From NCBI GenBank assembly GCA_039944535.1, contig JBDUYP010000024.1, forward strand, positions 124,001 to 188,000: DNA of 64,000 nucleotides. The letters run 5' to 3'. The stretch comes from JAMZMI01 sp039944535 (GTDB lineage Bacteria > Bacteroidota > Bacteroidia > Cytophagales > Cyclobacteriaceae). The translations under genes were made by a program, and so were the position numbers. This document shows, in pieces, positions 1 through 8,803 of this stretch. The notes under the pieces were generated by a model. That model saw only the letters and a program-made list of their open reading frames with translations. It was not told the origin of the DNA and did no database searches. How positions within the stretch are numbered: the stretch's first letter is position 1; each line of letters starts with the position of its first letter.

Positions 1-1
1 T

Positions 2-1018
2 GGAGTGATACAAGATACAGCCAGCACGGCCACACTTGCGGCTATACTTTCGGCGAGAGAAAAAGTCAGCAATCAAGAAATCAACAAGAGAGGTTTTCAA
101 TCACGCCAGCTAAGAGTTTACTGCTCTTCAGAAACGCACTCCTCCATAGACAAGGCTGTCAAAATCGCCGGGATTGGATCTGAAAACCTGATCAAAATTG
201 ATGTAAATGATAGTTTGGAGATGACGCCAGAAAACCTCAAATCGGACATTCAAACGGACATAGCCAATGGCTTTACTCCCTGCTGCGTGGTGGCAACTTT
301 GGGAACCACGAGCACCCTGGCGTTTGATCCCCTGGATGAAATATCCAGAGTCTGCAAAGAATTAGGAGTTTGGCTTCATGTGGATGCCGCTTATGCTGGC
401 AGTGCATTTATTTTACCAGAATACAGACACCTCAAACGCGGGCTTGAAAAAGCCAATAGCTATGTCTTCAACCCTCACAAGTGGCTCATGGTCAACTTTG
501 ACTGCTCGGCATATTTTGTGAAGGATAAAACAGACCTACTCAATACATTCTCAATTTTACCCGAATACCTCAAAACCCAAACTCAGGGAAATGTCAACAA
601 TTACCGTGACTGGGGGATTCCACTTGGCCGAAGGTTTAGAGCGCTGAAATTGTGGTTTGTGCTTAGAAGCTACGGCTCTGAGGGCCTGATCAATTTGTTA
701 CGCAAACACTGTGAACTGGGAAAATGGCTCGAAGCACAGATCAACGACCACCCCAACTTTGAGTTGGTAACTCCTGCAGCCATGAATATGGTTGTTTTCA
801 GGTGGGTGCAAAGTGATAAAACCACTGACGAACTCAACAAGGATAATTCACACATTTTACACACCGTAAACGCATCAGGAAAAGCATTTTTGTCACACAC
901 CAAAGTGCATGAAAAATACGCCATTAGGTTGGTAGCAGGGCAGACAAACGTGCAACAAGCCCATATTCAGAAAGTTTGGAAATTAATTAATGAAACAGCT
1001 GAAAACGTAAAAATTTAA
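2..1018 (+). CDS. PLP-dependent amino-acid decarboxylase (group II, aromatic-L-amino-acid decarboxylase type), 5' truncated by window edge
   Basis: The reading frame is open to the left edge (GGA at 2-4 precedes the GTG at 5), so this is the C-terminal ~338 residues of a ~480-residue enzyme. The opening residues GVIQDTAST match the substrate/PLP-binding segment of group II decarboxylases. Further on come the HVDAAYAGSA segment (Asp pairing with the PLP ring nitrogen) and NPHKWL, whose Lys is the Schiff-base lysine. Such enzymes decarboxylate aromatic L-amino acids (Dopa, Trp, Tyr, Phe) to amines; the exact substrate cannot be read from this fragment. It is followed 78 bp later by a TM2-domain gene on the same strand with its own likely promoter. 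Confidence 0.9.
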   Translation, partial: GVIQDTASTATLAAILSAREKVSNQEINKRGFQSRQLRVYCSSETHSSIDKAVKIAGIGSENLIKIDVNDSLEMTPENLKSDIQTDIANGFTPCCVVATLGTTSTLAFDPLDEISRVCKELGVWLHVDAAYAGSAFILPEYRHLKRGLEKANSYVFNPHKWLMVNFDCSAYFVKDKTDLLNTFSILPEYLKTQTQGNVNNYRDWGIPLGRRFRALKLWFVLRSYGSEGLINLLRKHCELGKWLEAQINDHPNFELVTPAAMNMVVFRWVQSDKTTDELNKDNSHILHTVNASGKAFLSHTKVHEKYAIRLVAGQTNVQQAHIQKVWKLINETAENVKI

Positions 1019-1096
1019 TAATCAACTGGATCATATTTTGAAATGAGTTTTTTATTTATCTTGGTCTAATATTCATTAACTTAATAAAACTCGATC

Positions 1097-1486
1097 ATGA
1101 AGAAACTTTTTATCATGTTGCTTTTGGTATCGGCGACTTATGCCGGATACTCAAACAGTAAGTACACCATCGACGATGCAAAAATCGAGACTGTACTTAA
1201 CCAATCTATCGCTGTTGATATGGATTTCGCAGTAAACGCATTGAACCCTGAATCTATTCAAGCAGGTCAAAATGTATGGATTGCAGTTGCTCTTGACTTC
1301 TTTTTAGGGGGTTTTGGCATTCACAGAGTGTACCTTGGAACACCTCCCGGAATCATCGCAGGTTACTTCTTTACTTGTGGTGGTATCTTTGGGGTACTTC
1401 CTCTTATTGACTTGATCGTACTTGTGATCAACAATGAAGACATCAGCCCTTACATCGATAAGAAAGGTCTTATCATGTTCAATTAA
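1097..1486 (+). CDS. TM2-domain membrane protein
   Basis: 129 residues. An N-terminal signal peptide (KLFIMLLLVSATYAG) is followed by a short soluble stretch. A TM2 domain then spans about residues 61-112: a first membrane helix AVALDFFLGGFGIHRVYLG with the small-residue turn and conserved H/R/Y/L/G, then helix GVLPLIDLIVLVI. TM2 proteins are small membrane proteins of mostly unknown role. The gene ends at a strong bidirectional terminator. The two TPR proteins encoded convergently (1536-3156) carry a similar PG.G..Y.G membrane segment, so a shared role is possible but inferred. Confidence 0.8.
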   Translation: MKKLFIMLLLVSATYAGYSNSKYTIDDAKIETVLNQSIAVDMDFAVNALNPESIQAGQNVWIAVALDFFLGGFGIHRVYLGTPPGIIAGYFFTCGGIFGVLPLIDLIVLVINNEDISPYIDKKGLIMFN

Positions 1487-1506
1487 GAACAACGATAAAC
1501 ACTAAT

Positions 1507-1537
1507 AAAAAAAAGCCCTCTTACGAGGGCTTTTTTT
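1507..1537. terminator. Bidirectional intrinsic terminator
   Basis: Stem GCCCTC (1515-1520), loop TTAC, stem GAGGGC (1525-1530), with eight A on the left and seven T on the right. It serves the convergent genes ending at 1486 (+) and 1536 (-); its right T-run touches the stop of the minus-strand gene. Confidence 0.9.
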
Positions 1538-2354
1538 ATTTCATCTGCTGCAATCGCAAGCTCATTGTAGCAGCATCTTTCTCATTCCTTTTTTGTGCTA
1601 GTTCTCTGGCATACCTGGCCCCTCCAAAATAAAAGGTATAAAACAATGCCACACCTGTGAGGCCTCCCGTAAAAAAGTACCCTTTGTACAATGCATAAGC
1701 ACTAGCGCCAACTAGGCCCGCTTGAATTCCTCCAGAAAGTAGTCCTTTGAATGGGTATCCCGCATACATCTGCCCAACTCCCGGCAAGAACATTGATAGA
1801 TTAAATGCCTTATCCGGATTTTTCGGTGTTTTGTTCCCATCAAAAACCGTTTCTATATCAGTAACCGAAAGCTCCAAAAGCTCTTCATTATCAAGGAGCA
1901 ATCGTTCTGCTTCCTTCCATTTGTAAACAGCAATAAGGTTTAAAGCTTCAAAGCAAACAATGTCGGGATCCTTAGGCCCGAAAAGCAGTTTATTCTTGAG
2001 TACTTCGTTGTAACTGGCCTGATAATCCTCATTGAGGTAGTAAGCCAATACCTTTTCATAAGAAACGATTTTCATGACAGAATCACGTGGCGTAAGGCGT
2101 ATTCTATTCAGCGCCTCCAACGCTTTATCATATTGTGATAAGGCTTTATAACAAAAGGCCTTTTTTAACAAATTTCCCGCTCTTACTTTATCGTCAAGAG
2201 ACTCATAGTACATACGCTCAAAACTCACGGCGGCCAAAAGATATTTACCCTCCGCAAAGAGCGAATCCCCCTTCTGCCAATCCTGAGCTTTACTTGTATA
2301 GCAAGCGCAAAGGAATATGCATGTGAAGCACAACCATTTCATCCTGTGTATCAT
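1536..2354 (-). CDS. Secreted TPR-like protein with C-terminal DUF5683/TM2-like membrane segment
   Basis: 272 residues; MKWLCFTCIFLCACYTSKAQ is a signal peptide, so the start may be the internal ATG at 2342. Residues ~25-165 are helical repeat sequence (GDSLFAEGKYLLAAVSFERMYY; ALSQYDKALEALNRI) typical of TPR. The C-terminal third contains LPGVGQMYAGYPFKG and two or three hydrophobic helices, the pattern seen in DUF5683-like Bacteroidota proteins and reminiscent of TM2. It is the last gene of a tightly packed minus-strand operon and overlaps the end of the upstream gene by 65 bp, implying translational coupling. Function unknown; envelope location inferred. Confidence 0.75.
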   Translation of the reverse strand: MIHRMKWLCFTCIFLCACYTSKAQDWQKGDSLFAEGKYLLAAVSFERMYYESLDDKVRAGNLLKKAFCYKALSQYDKALEALNRIRLTPRDSVMKIVSYEKVLAYYLNEDYQASYNEVLKNKLLFGPKDPDIVCFEALNLIAVYKWKEAERLLLDNEELLELSVTDIETVFDGNKTPKNPDKAFNLSMFLPGVGQMYAGYPFKGLLSGGIQAGLVGASAYALYKGYFFTGGLTGVALFYTFYFGGARYARELAQKRNEKDAATMSLRLQQMK

Positions 2355-3156
2355 AAAAGCTTTTTTCTTGAACCCGTACAGCTACCACACTCCCCCAAAT
2401 ATTAGCCACATAAAAGACAGAAAAGATGCTTCCAAAAACGATAAAAGCAGGGCTTTTCGGCCCATCCTTTCTGTATCCCTCATAAGCCTGCAAAGCAAAA
2501 ACAGCGTTGCTCATCAGTGCCATTGTCCCTCGTCCAAACTGCCCGATGTAATACTTGCCTGCCCCCGGGACAATGGCCGAAAAAAGACCGGCCAGAAACG
2601 GTGATTTGGATTTGTGCCCAGATAATACGCTGGAAATTCTGACAAGCTCATCCTGATGTTCGGTAAACTGAAAGAACTCACTATCAAAGGAAGTTGATAT
2701 CTGATCAAAATGCGCATAATTTCTGGTCAATAGGCTAAAGCCAGCCTGTTCCAAGTTTAACAATTCTCGCTCCTCTGAGGACAGGTTTTCCACCAAACTC
2801 AACTCGCTTAATCCTGCCTCATAATTATCTAGATAGGCAAATTGAAGTGCTGAATAAAACTTTGCGGCATTCCAATAACTCAAATTTGATTTGCCCACAT
2901 TTTTAAAAAATGAAATAGACTCAAATCTGTTCTTCTTTAAGTAATTGAATTTTCCCTGATAGAAAGAAATTGTATCCTGCTGACCTTCAGAGGCATGATT
3001 ATCTTTGATAGACCTCAAGAAAAGGTTGGCTTCATCATATGAAGAAATAGACTCCAGGTGTTTGATAAAACCATAATCTGATTGAAAACTTGTTTGCGCT
3101 TGGGCTCGAAAAACCAGACCTATCAGGAGGAGAGCAAGACTAATCGTTATTTTCAT
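2290..3156 (-). CDS. Secreted helical-repeat protein with C-terminal membrane segment, paralogue-like to its neighbour
   Basis: 288 residues with signal peptide (MKITISLALLLIGLVFRAQAQ). The middle is helical and TPR-like in spacing (NAAKFYSALQFAYLDNYEAGLSELS), followed by IVPGAGKYYIGQFGRG and hydrophobic helices around residues 190-260. This is the same architecture as the downstream 272-residue protein, suggesting the two are diverged duplicates or partners. It overlaps the upstream YidD-like gene by 17 bp and the downstream gene by 65 bp. I do not know a function; co-translation with a YidD-like protein points to an envelope assembly role, which is inference. Confidence 0.72.
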   Translation of the reverse strand: MKITISLALLLIGLVFRAQAQTSFQSDYGFIKHLESISSYDEANLFLRSIKDNHASEGQQDTISFYQGKFNYLKKNRFESISFFKNVGKSNLSYWNAAKFYSALQFAYLDNYEAGLSELSLVENLSSEERELLNLEQAGFSLLTRNYAHFDQISTSFDSEFFQFTEHQDELVRISSVLSGHKSKSPFLAGLFSAIVPGAGKYYIGQFGRGTMALMSNAVFALQAYEGYRKDGPKSPAFIVFGSIFSVFYVANIWGSVVAVRVQEKSFYDTQDEMVVLHMHIPLRLLYK

Positions 3157-3517
3157 AGTGATCCCAATGGTCTATGGCTGACCCATCCATATTGATTCGT
3201 GATGAAGGTAATTCGGCAAAAGCTGCCCGATTACATCTAGTTAGTCGATCGGCAGTCAAAAACAACCCCTTGAATACTCCGAAATGTTTGAAAACATCAT
3301 GGCTAAATTTTGAGCACGAGTGATCGTATATGCAGTCGTTTAGTATTTGTCGGGATAAATGGTTTTTGTATAAGCCGTAAAAAAAACCGTCGTACTTTTT
3401 TTCCTGTTCCGCATTTTGACTAATCGCTTGAGTTAACAATTGCTGATCCACCGTCTTGTCCTGAGCAAATGATGCTGAAACGATGACAAAAGTAAAAATT
3501 GAGAGTATCAATTTCAT
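3140..3517 (-). CDS. Secreted YidD-like (membrane protein insertion efficiency factor family) protein
   Basis: 125 residues. A signal peptide (MKLILSIFTFVIVSASFAQ) precedes the YidD core at ~62-98: CIYDHSCSKFS, GVFKGLFLTADRL and TRCN reproduce the family pattern C..y..CS.y...a...G..kG....d.RL.RC with three conserved cysteines (62, 68, 95). Canonical YidD is a ~70-85 residue cytoplasmic-face protein beside YidC/rnpA; this copy carries an export signal and an acidic/His tail. Its start overlaps the upstream stop as ATGA (3514-3517). The role is presumably envelope-related, but the exported form argues against simply assisting YidC from the cytoplasm. Confidence 0.7.
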   Translation of the reverse strand: MKLILSIFTFVIVSASFAQDKTVDQQLLTQAISQNAEQEKKYDGFFYGLYKNHLSRQILNDCIYDHSCSKFSHDVFKHFGVFKGLFLTADRLTRCNRAAFAELPSSRINMDGSAIDHWDHYENND

Positions 3518-4203
3518 TTTAACAATGTAGCGTTAGATGGCACCTGAAAATCAGCAAGAGCTTTATCTTCCAGATCGTCAAACCCGAAATTACTGAAAGT
3601 AGTTTTGGTAATAACCGAATCGCCCTCTGCAAAATCAATTTCAGTAATAGACATAGGAAAATCGGTTCCTCCCACATTTTCATAATTGTAGTAATACACT
3701 TTTTTTAAGTATTCTCCAGACTCACCTATGTACCCCGTAAAAACAGGATGTTCACCATTGCTGACCAACTCTGCATATTCAATCTGACTTTTTTTAGAGT
3801 CCTTCGGAGGATTGTATTCTGATATTAGCATCATGTCTTCTACCCGTGAATTTCGAAGGGTAAAACCATCGGCTTCTAAACCCAAATCTCCTGTATTGCC
3901 CAAAAACAAATAAAAGAAAGTGGTGTTCTGACTTCCCATCCTGTTGTCAAGTGTTCTCACCAACTCATTCTTTTTTGCATTGTAAACCTGCACATCACCC
4001 AGGGAATTATTCAGAATATACACATCCATTGGTTTTTGAAAATGGGTTACCATTTCGCCGCTGGTTTTATAGGCAATCCGAGCATCTACTCTGTTCATTT
4101 TACCGTCCTGAGCTGATCTTTTGGTCATATCGAAACTGACCCACTTGAATGATTGGTCCGGACCAACAAACAGTAAGAAAATGTATAATAAAAACGGATG
4201 CAT
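3514..4203 (-). CDS. Exported LolA-like / outer-membrane lipoprotein-sorting-like protein
   Basis: 229 residues starting with a hydrophobic leader (MHPFLLYIFLLFVGPDQS). The rest is a beta-rich soluble domain with alternating strands (KPMDVYILNNSLGDVQVYNAKKN; DFPMSITEIDFAEGD; TTFSNFGFDDLEDKALADFQVP) that resembles the incomplete beta-barrel of LolA/LolB/outer-membrane-sorting proteins in Bacteroidota. It is the first gene of the four-gene minus-strand operon, followed by the YidD-like gene with an ATGA overlap. Assignment to the LolA-like fold is from pattern only and is moderately sure; lipid or lipoprotein binding would be the expected role. Confidence 0.6.
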   Translation of the reverse strand: MHPFLLYIFLLFVGPDQSFKWVSFDMTKRSAQDGKMNRVDARIAYKTSGEMVTHFQKPMDVYILNNSLGDVQVYNAKKNELVRTLDNRMGSQNTTFFYLFLGNTGDLGLEADGFTLRNSRVEDMMLISEYNPPKDSKKSQIEYAELVSNGEHPVFTGYIGESGEYLKKVYYYNYENVGGTDFPMSITEIDFAEGDSVITKTTFSNFGFDDLEDKALADFQVPSNATLLK

Positions 4204-4310
4204 ATGATGTATTCCTTTTAGAGGGCAATAATATCACAATTTCGCAAATGAAGATAACTATCAAGAAAACTCGTTAAGTATTGATGATTAATTAACTCAA
4301 GAAGGTAATA

Positions 4311-4343
4311 AATAAAAGAAGCCTCACTTTCCGGGAGGCTTCT
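4311..4343 (-). terminator. Intrinsic terminator for the SOD-like lipoprotein gene
   Basis: Perfect 9-bp stem AGAAGCCTC (4317-4325) / GAGGCTTCT (4335-4343) with a 9-nt loop. Read on the minus strand it is followed by a U-rich tail, 28 bp past the stop of the 4371 gene. Confidence 0.8.
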
Positions 4344-4370
4344 AACTAATTGATCCTAACTCACCTGTAT

Positions 4371-5360
4371 TTACCGGGCAAATACACCAAGCACCACATA
4401 AGTCGTCGGATCGGCGGTATTAACAGCTTGCAAGGGGTCATGAATCACAAAAAACCCGTCGTAAGAAGCCGTGATCTCTGAGTAAGAGTATGTGCTAATT
4501 TGAGAGCCAGTCGCAGTTGCGCCATTTCCGGCTATCATATTTACAAATACATCCCCATTTGGCGATTCATTGTAGGGCGTGCCGTTTGGTGTTGTTTCAG
4601 CGTCGGCCATATCATGAGCATGCGTTGGATACATTTCACCATCTAAAGTATTCATGATATCAACGGTGATTCTACTTTGTTCTCCAGCCAGTTCCTGCAC
4701 TGTAACCATCGCTTCCAAATCTGTTGCATGTGTGCCTGCATATGCATAATCAGCTACTAACTGTCCTGTATTGAAATCATACATAAAAGTTTCTGACTTA
4801 AAAGATGTAGGAGTCTGCTCCCGTGCAAACGCTCCTACTACAAGATAAGTGGTAATATCTGCCGTATTGATCGATTGAAATGGATCATGTACTACAAAGA
4901 ACCCTTCATATGATTCTGTCAACTCAGCGTAGGTCATTTCGGTAGTCTGTGAGACAGAAACGGTCCCACCGTTTCCGGCAGCCATTTGCACCAGTACATT
5001 TCCATTTGGAGTCTCATCATAAGGAGTTCCATTAGGAGTAGTAGATGCATCTGCTGCATCGTGGGCATGTACCATATAGGTCTCACCATCAACTGTATTC
5101 ATCAATGTTACGGTAATTATTGATCCGCCTTCTTCTAAATCCTCTATAAAAAGTGTTGCCGATAAATCACCGGAGTGAGTCCCATCATAAGCCGCAGTTG
5201 GAACAGTTTGCCCATTATGAAATTCATATGTAAAAGACCCTGAAAGAAGGCCTGGAGTCATCATATCATCAGAATCACATGAGACCAGGCTGAATGCACC
5301 TAATGACGCAAGCAGTATTCCGAAAATTCTATTAAAAAAGTGTTTCCCTAAATTTTGCAT
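4371..5360 (-). CDS. Lipoprotein with two tandem Cu/Zn-SOD/CHRD-like domains
   Basis: 329 residues from the ATG at 5360; a longer frame to 5399 exists, but this start places the lipobox LVSC ideally (Cys28 after a hydrophobic stretch). The mature part is an internal duplication of about 140 residues. Each copy has a THS/THA strand, an HAHD motif, a TPNGTPY..(E/T)PNG loop, a Tyr-rich segment and a terminal (V/I)HDP...V.GVFAR strand. HxH plus a late His resembles three of the four copper ligands of Cu/Zn superoxide dismutase and the related CHRD fold; the zinc-loop histidines are missing. Outer-membrane or surface location expected. Catalysis is uncertain. Confidence 0.7.
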   Translation of the reverse strand: MQNLGKHFFNRIFGILLASLGAFSLVSCDSDDMMTPGLLSGSFTYEFHNGQTVPTAAYDGTHSGDLSATLFIEDLEEGGSIITVTLMNTVDGETYMVHAHDAADASTTPNGTPYDETPNGNVLVQMAAGNGGTVSVSQTTEMTYAELTESYEGFFVVHDPFQSINTADITTYLVVGAFAREQTPTSFKSETFMYDFNTGQLVADYAYAGTHATDLEAMVTVQELAGEQSRITVDIMNTLDGEMYPTHAHDMADAETTPNGTPYNESPNGDVFVNMIAGNGATATGSQISTYSYSEITASYDGFFVIHDPLQAVNTADPTTYVVLGVFAR

Positions 5361-5601
5361 TTTTCTAAGATTTAATTTCACTAAAGATTTACAATACACC
5401 TACGCAGGCAGTTGGCCAACTAGATTTTTAAATCTCAAAAAAACTAAGGATTCACTCAGTAATGCACGCTAAACAAAGCGCTTAAATCAATACAAATAAC
5501 TAAAAATCAACATCTTAGCTGTAGGGTAAAGAAATGCTAATTTTAAATTTTAAATAGTAGAATATATTTAAAAGCAAGTGATGCAAGTCTTCAGTGACGC
5601 T

Positions 5602-6888
5602 TCACAAAAACTTCAAGCTCTTGTCATGGGCTTCCAGGATCTGACTCACTTCGTCATCGCCAATACAGGTGGAAACGAAAAGTGTCTCAAATTGAGAAGG
5701 TGCCAGATAAACACCATTTTCGAGCATTGATCTGAAGTACTTGCCAAACAAGGCTGTATCACAAGTCTTAGCTGATTCAAAATCAACAACAGTATTATCA
5801 GTGAAAAACATACTATACATGCTGCCAATATGGTTCAGTGTGTAATTCAATCCATGCTTTTCCAAAGAACCTGTGTACCCTTCAACCAAAGTCTGCGTAC
5901 TTTTTTCTACCTGCTGGTAAATGTCAGAATTCTCATCAAGCTCCCTCAGGATGGCCAGTCCGGCGGCCATCGCCACAGGGTTTCCGGAGAGCGTTCCAGC
6001 CTGATAAACCGGCCCTTGTGGAGAGACGAAATCCATGATTTCGGTCTTTCCTCCATACGCCCCTACTGGGAGTCCTCCTCCAATGATCTTACCCAGGGTA
6101 GTTAGGTCAGGAGTAACCCCGAGCAATTGCTGTGCTCCGCCTTTGGATAGGCGGAAGCCAGTCATCACTTCATCGAAGATCAATACAATACCCTCTTTGT
6201 CACAAATTGATCTCAAGCCTTGGAGAAATCCCTTCTTTGGAGGCACGCAACCCATATTTCCGGCTACCGGCTCTACGATAATTGCTGCTATTTCACCTTT
6301 GTTGGCTTCTGCCAGACTGGCAACCGCCTCAAGATCATTGAATGGAGCCAGCAACGTATCCCTGGCTGTCCCAGAGGTAACTCCAGGACTATCTGGTGTA
6401 CCCATTGTCACAGCTCCACTTCCTGCGGCAATCAAAAATGAATCTCCATGCCCGTGATAGCAGCCTTCAAACTTGATAAATTTATCACGACCGGTGTATC
6501 CTCTGGCTACTCGTATCGCAGACATGGTTGCTTCCGTCCCGGAGTTGACCATTCTCACCTTCTCTATAGAGGGCATCATCTTCACTATTAATTCAGCTAT
6601 TTCTACCTCCCTATCGCCCGGAGCACCAAATGATGGTGAGCTTTTTACTGCTTCTATGACTGCCTTTTCCACCTTTGGGTGTGCATGACCCAAAATCATG
6701 GGCCCCCACGAGTTAATCATGTCGATAAACTTGTTGTCATCTTCATCGATCATATAAGCGCCCTTGGCTGATTTGAAGAATAGCGGATCCCCACCTACTG
6801 CCTTAAAAGCACGAACGGGTGAATTAACTCCACCCGGTATGTATTTTTTTGCCTGATCAAAAAGTGATTTACTCTTTTCAATATTCAT
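5602..6888 (-). CDS. hemL: Glutamate-1-semialdehyde 2,1-aminomutase
   Basis: 428 residues, full length for the family. Converts glutamate-1-semialdehyde to 5-aminolevulinate in the C5 pathway of tetrapyrrole synthesis. Visible landmarks: the N-terminal PGGVNSPVRAF signature, VNSGTEATMSA (PLP phosphate), IFDEVMTGFR, and TLGKIIGGGLP with Schiff-base Lys267. Its start overlaps the stop of the upstream periplasmic-binding protein gene by 11 bp, so it is the last gene of the guaA operon. About 240 bp downstream is AT-rich without a convincing terminator. Confidence 0.97.
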   Translation of the reverse strand: MNIEKSKSLFDQAKKYIPGGVNSPVRAFKAVGGDPLFFKSAKGAYMIDEDDNKFIDMINSWGPMILGHAHPKVEKAVIEAVKSSPSFGAPGDREVEIAELIVKMMPSIEKVRMVNSGTEATMSAIRVARGYTGRDKFIKFEGCYHGHGDSFLIAAGSGAVTMGTPDSPGVTSGTARDTLLAPFNDLEAVASLAEANKGEIAAIIVEPVAGNMGCVPPKKGFLQGLRSICDKEGIVLIFDEVMTGFRLSKGGAQQLLGVTPDLTTLGKIIGGGLPVGAYGGKTEIMDFVSPQGPVYQAGTLSGNPVAMAAGLAILRELDENSDIYQQVEKSTQTLVEGYTGSLEKHGLNYTLNHIGSMYSMFFTDNTVVDFESAKTCDTALFGKYFRSMLENGVYLAPSQFETLFVSTCIGDDEVSQILEAHDKSLKFL

Positions 6889-8767
6889 AACTCTCTTTAT
6901 TCACAATCTCTAACTCAGCATTCTCAAATTTGACCACTGGCACCACCTGATTATCATTGGCCGAGCCAAACTTCATCCCTTGAAAAACTTCACCTTTCAG
7001 ATATTGACCCGACCGGATTCCATTTTGAAAATACACACCGTGTTGCCCCATAAGCCTGCCAAATTGCATTACAAGCTCATATCCCTGGAGGTGATATTTG
7101 GATGGCATTGTTTTATAAGTTCTTTTTATTCTGTTTTCCAGCAGTATTAAAGTCGAATTAGTTCTGTCGATATAGTCGGGGTAAACCATGCTAACCCCTA
7201 TTCTCTGAAGCTGGCTGAATGAAAGCATCGTAAAGTCCAACCACTCACCAAAACCGAGCAGTTCGGTACTGTCACCCATAGTTTCCACTGCACTGATAAG
7301 ATTATTGGCGAGAAAGTTTTTGCGGGTAGCTCCCAAAATATGGCTCACGGAATCCGGCTTTATGTAAAGGAAGTTTTCATAATAAGTTACTTCTTTGCCA
7401 TCTTCATTGATGGATACGGGCAAGTAATACAAGCTATCCCATTCAGTTCTTCCTTCGTTATATCTTTTGATTCGGTCCAGTTCATCTTTTCGTACCCGGC
7501 GCTCTTTCACATATCTTTTTGGGAGATTGAGTTCCATAATAGAATCTGCCTCTGCCCTGGTGTAGTAGGTCTCATATTCGGCTATCAACGTATCCAACAC
7601 GCCTTTGGCGTTTTCCTTTGTCAGGCTCTGAAACCAAACCACGTTGAATCCCGCCTCTTCAATTTTTTGTTTGTATGTGCCAGCAAAAATGGAATCGCGC
7701 AAGTTGTCTTCATAAAAAATCATGGCGTTCTTGTTGCCAGTGAATGTGGTATCTGCGTATTCTGCCAAACGAGCCGCCATACTCTCATAAGTAGGCTCGA
7801 AAAGAAAAGCATATTGATTGCCGCTTATGACATCAGAATTTGATGAGAGCGGGTTGATCATGTTGATCTTATTGGTTTGAGAAAAAACCTTGGTAGCACT
7901 GACAGGGCCAGGATATAGAGGGCCCACTATCAAATCAACAAAGGATGGTGATAAATTTTGAAGCCACTGCTCAGTAGTTTCTGCACTTCGCCTGGTATCT
8001 ACGGGTATCAGGTTTAGGTTGACGCCTTGCTTCATCAGATCATTTGATGCAAAGAGCATTCCCTGATACAGCTGCATTACAAGATCATTTTGGATAACCG
8101 ACTCCAGATTATTCTCGTCGTACATAAACGGTAGCATCACTGCCACATCGTATTTATCTTTTTTAATAACCGGAAGCTCTTCTAGCCTAAAGTTGTCTTC
8201 GTCAAAATTCCATTTTGCATTCAGCCTGTTTATCAAGTCAAAATCACGCTCCTCATAGGGCTGCATCATAAGTCTTCGCCCATAAATCAAGGCCAAATTT
8301 TTGTTGGTATTGTTGCGCTGATATAGTTGCGCCAGGGTATCCAGACCAAGAGAAGTCAAAAACAGGTCATACATTTGTTGCTCCAGCTCAGCAGACTTTG
8401 TACGCTTTGAAAGCTTCTGTGCATTTGCTACTCCTGCATTATAGTTGGCTTTTTCCAAATTGGCATAAGCCAGCCAAAAATAGACTTCATTCTTATTGCT
8501 CCATTCGGGGTATTTGCTCAGTATCTGAGTCCACATATCTATAGCCCGGTCAATATCACCTTGGTGGTATGAACTCAAAGCATAATAAAATGAAGCATAG
8601 CTCCCGAAATATGGGTCTTCGGTCAATGCTCCAAAACTACCTTTGGCACTTGTATATTGTCCCTGGCTGAAAAGGCGCTTTGCCTCAAGATACTCTCCCT
8701 GAGCGTTTTGAGCGACAAGAGAAAAAGGCAATACAAACAGTAGCGCCAGAAAATATGCTGTTCTCAA
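6878..8767 (-). CDS. Secreted TPR + LivK/LppC-type periplasmic-binding-fold protein
   Basis: 629 residues with a signal peptide ending FSLVAQ. Residues ~22-160 form TPR repeats (AKRLFSQGQYTSAKGSFGAL; YHQGDIDRAIDMWTQIL). From ~205 to the end is a type 1 periplasmic-binding fold (YDVAVMLPFMYD, YQGMLFASNDL, VDLIVGPLYPGP, NMINPLSSNS, GYELVMQFGRLMGQHG) related to LivK and to the LppC/LpoA family that regulates peptidoglycan synthases. The TPR plus PBP1-fold order matches LpoA in outline, but no lipobox is seen. Encoded between guaA and hemL (36-bp gap; 11-bp overlap). Ligand unknown. Confidence 0.75.
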   Translation of the reverse strand: MRTAYFLALLFVLPFSLVAQNAQGEYLEAKRLFSQGQYTSAKGSFGALTEDPYFGSYASFYYALSSYHQGDIDRAIDMWTQILSKYPEWSNKNEVYFWLAYANLEKANYNAGVANAQKLSKRTKSAELEQQMYDLFLTSLGLDTLAQLYQRNNTNKNLALIYGRRLMMQPYEERDFDLINRLNAKWNFDEDNFRLEELPVIKKDKYDVAVMLPFMYDENNLESVIQNDLVMQLYQGMLFASNDLMKQGVNLNLIPVDTRRSAETTEQWLQNLSPSFVDLIVGPLYPGPVSATKVFSQTNKINMINPLSSNSDVISGNQYAFLFEPTYESMAARLAEYADTTFTGNKNAMIFYEDNLRDSIFAGTYKQKIEEAGFNVVWFQSLTKENAKGVLDTLIAEYETYYTRAEADSIMELNLPKRYVKERRVRKDELDRIKRYNEGRTEWDSLYYLPVSINEDGKEVTYYENFLYIKPDSVSHILGATRKNFLANNLISAVETMGDSTELLGFGEWLDFTMLSFSQLQRIGVSMVYPDYIDRTNSTLILLENRIKRTYKTMPSKYHLQGYELVMQFGRLMGQHGVYFQNGIRSGQYLKGEVFQGMKFGSANDNQVVPVVKFENAELEIVNKESYEY

Positions 8768-8803
8768 TGTAATGTGATTAAGTGAATATTCAATTTAGCC
8801 AAA

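Noticed and set aside
6035..6457. 140-residue plus-strand frame with Pro/Ser-rich product
   Set aside because: Antisense to hemL.
7340..7843. 167-residue plus-strand frame
   Set aside because: Antisense to the TPR/periplasmic-binding protein gene; composition is shadow-like.
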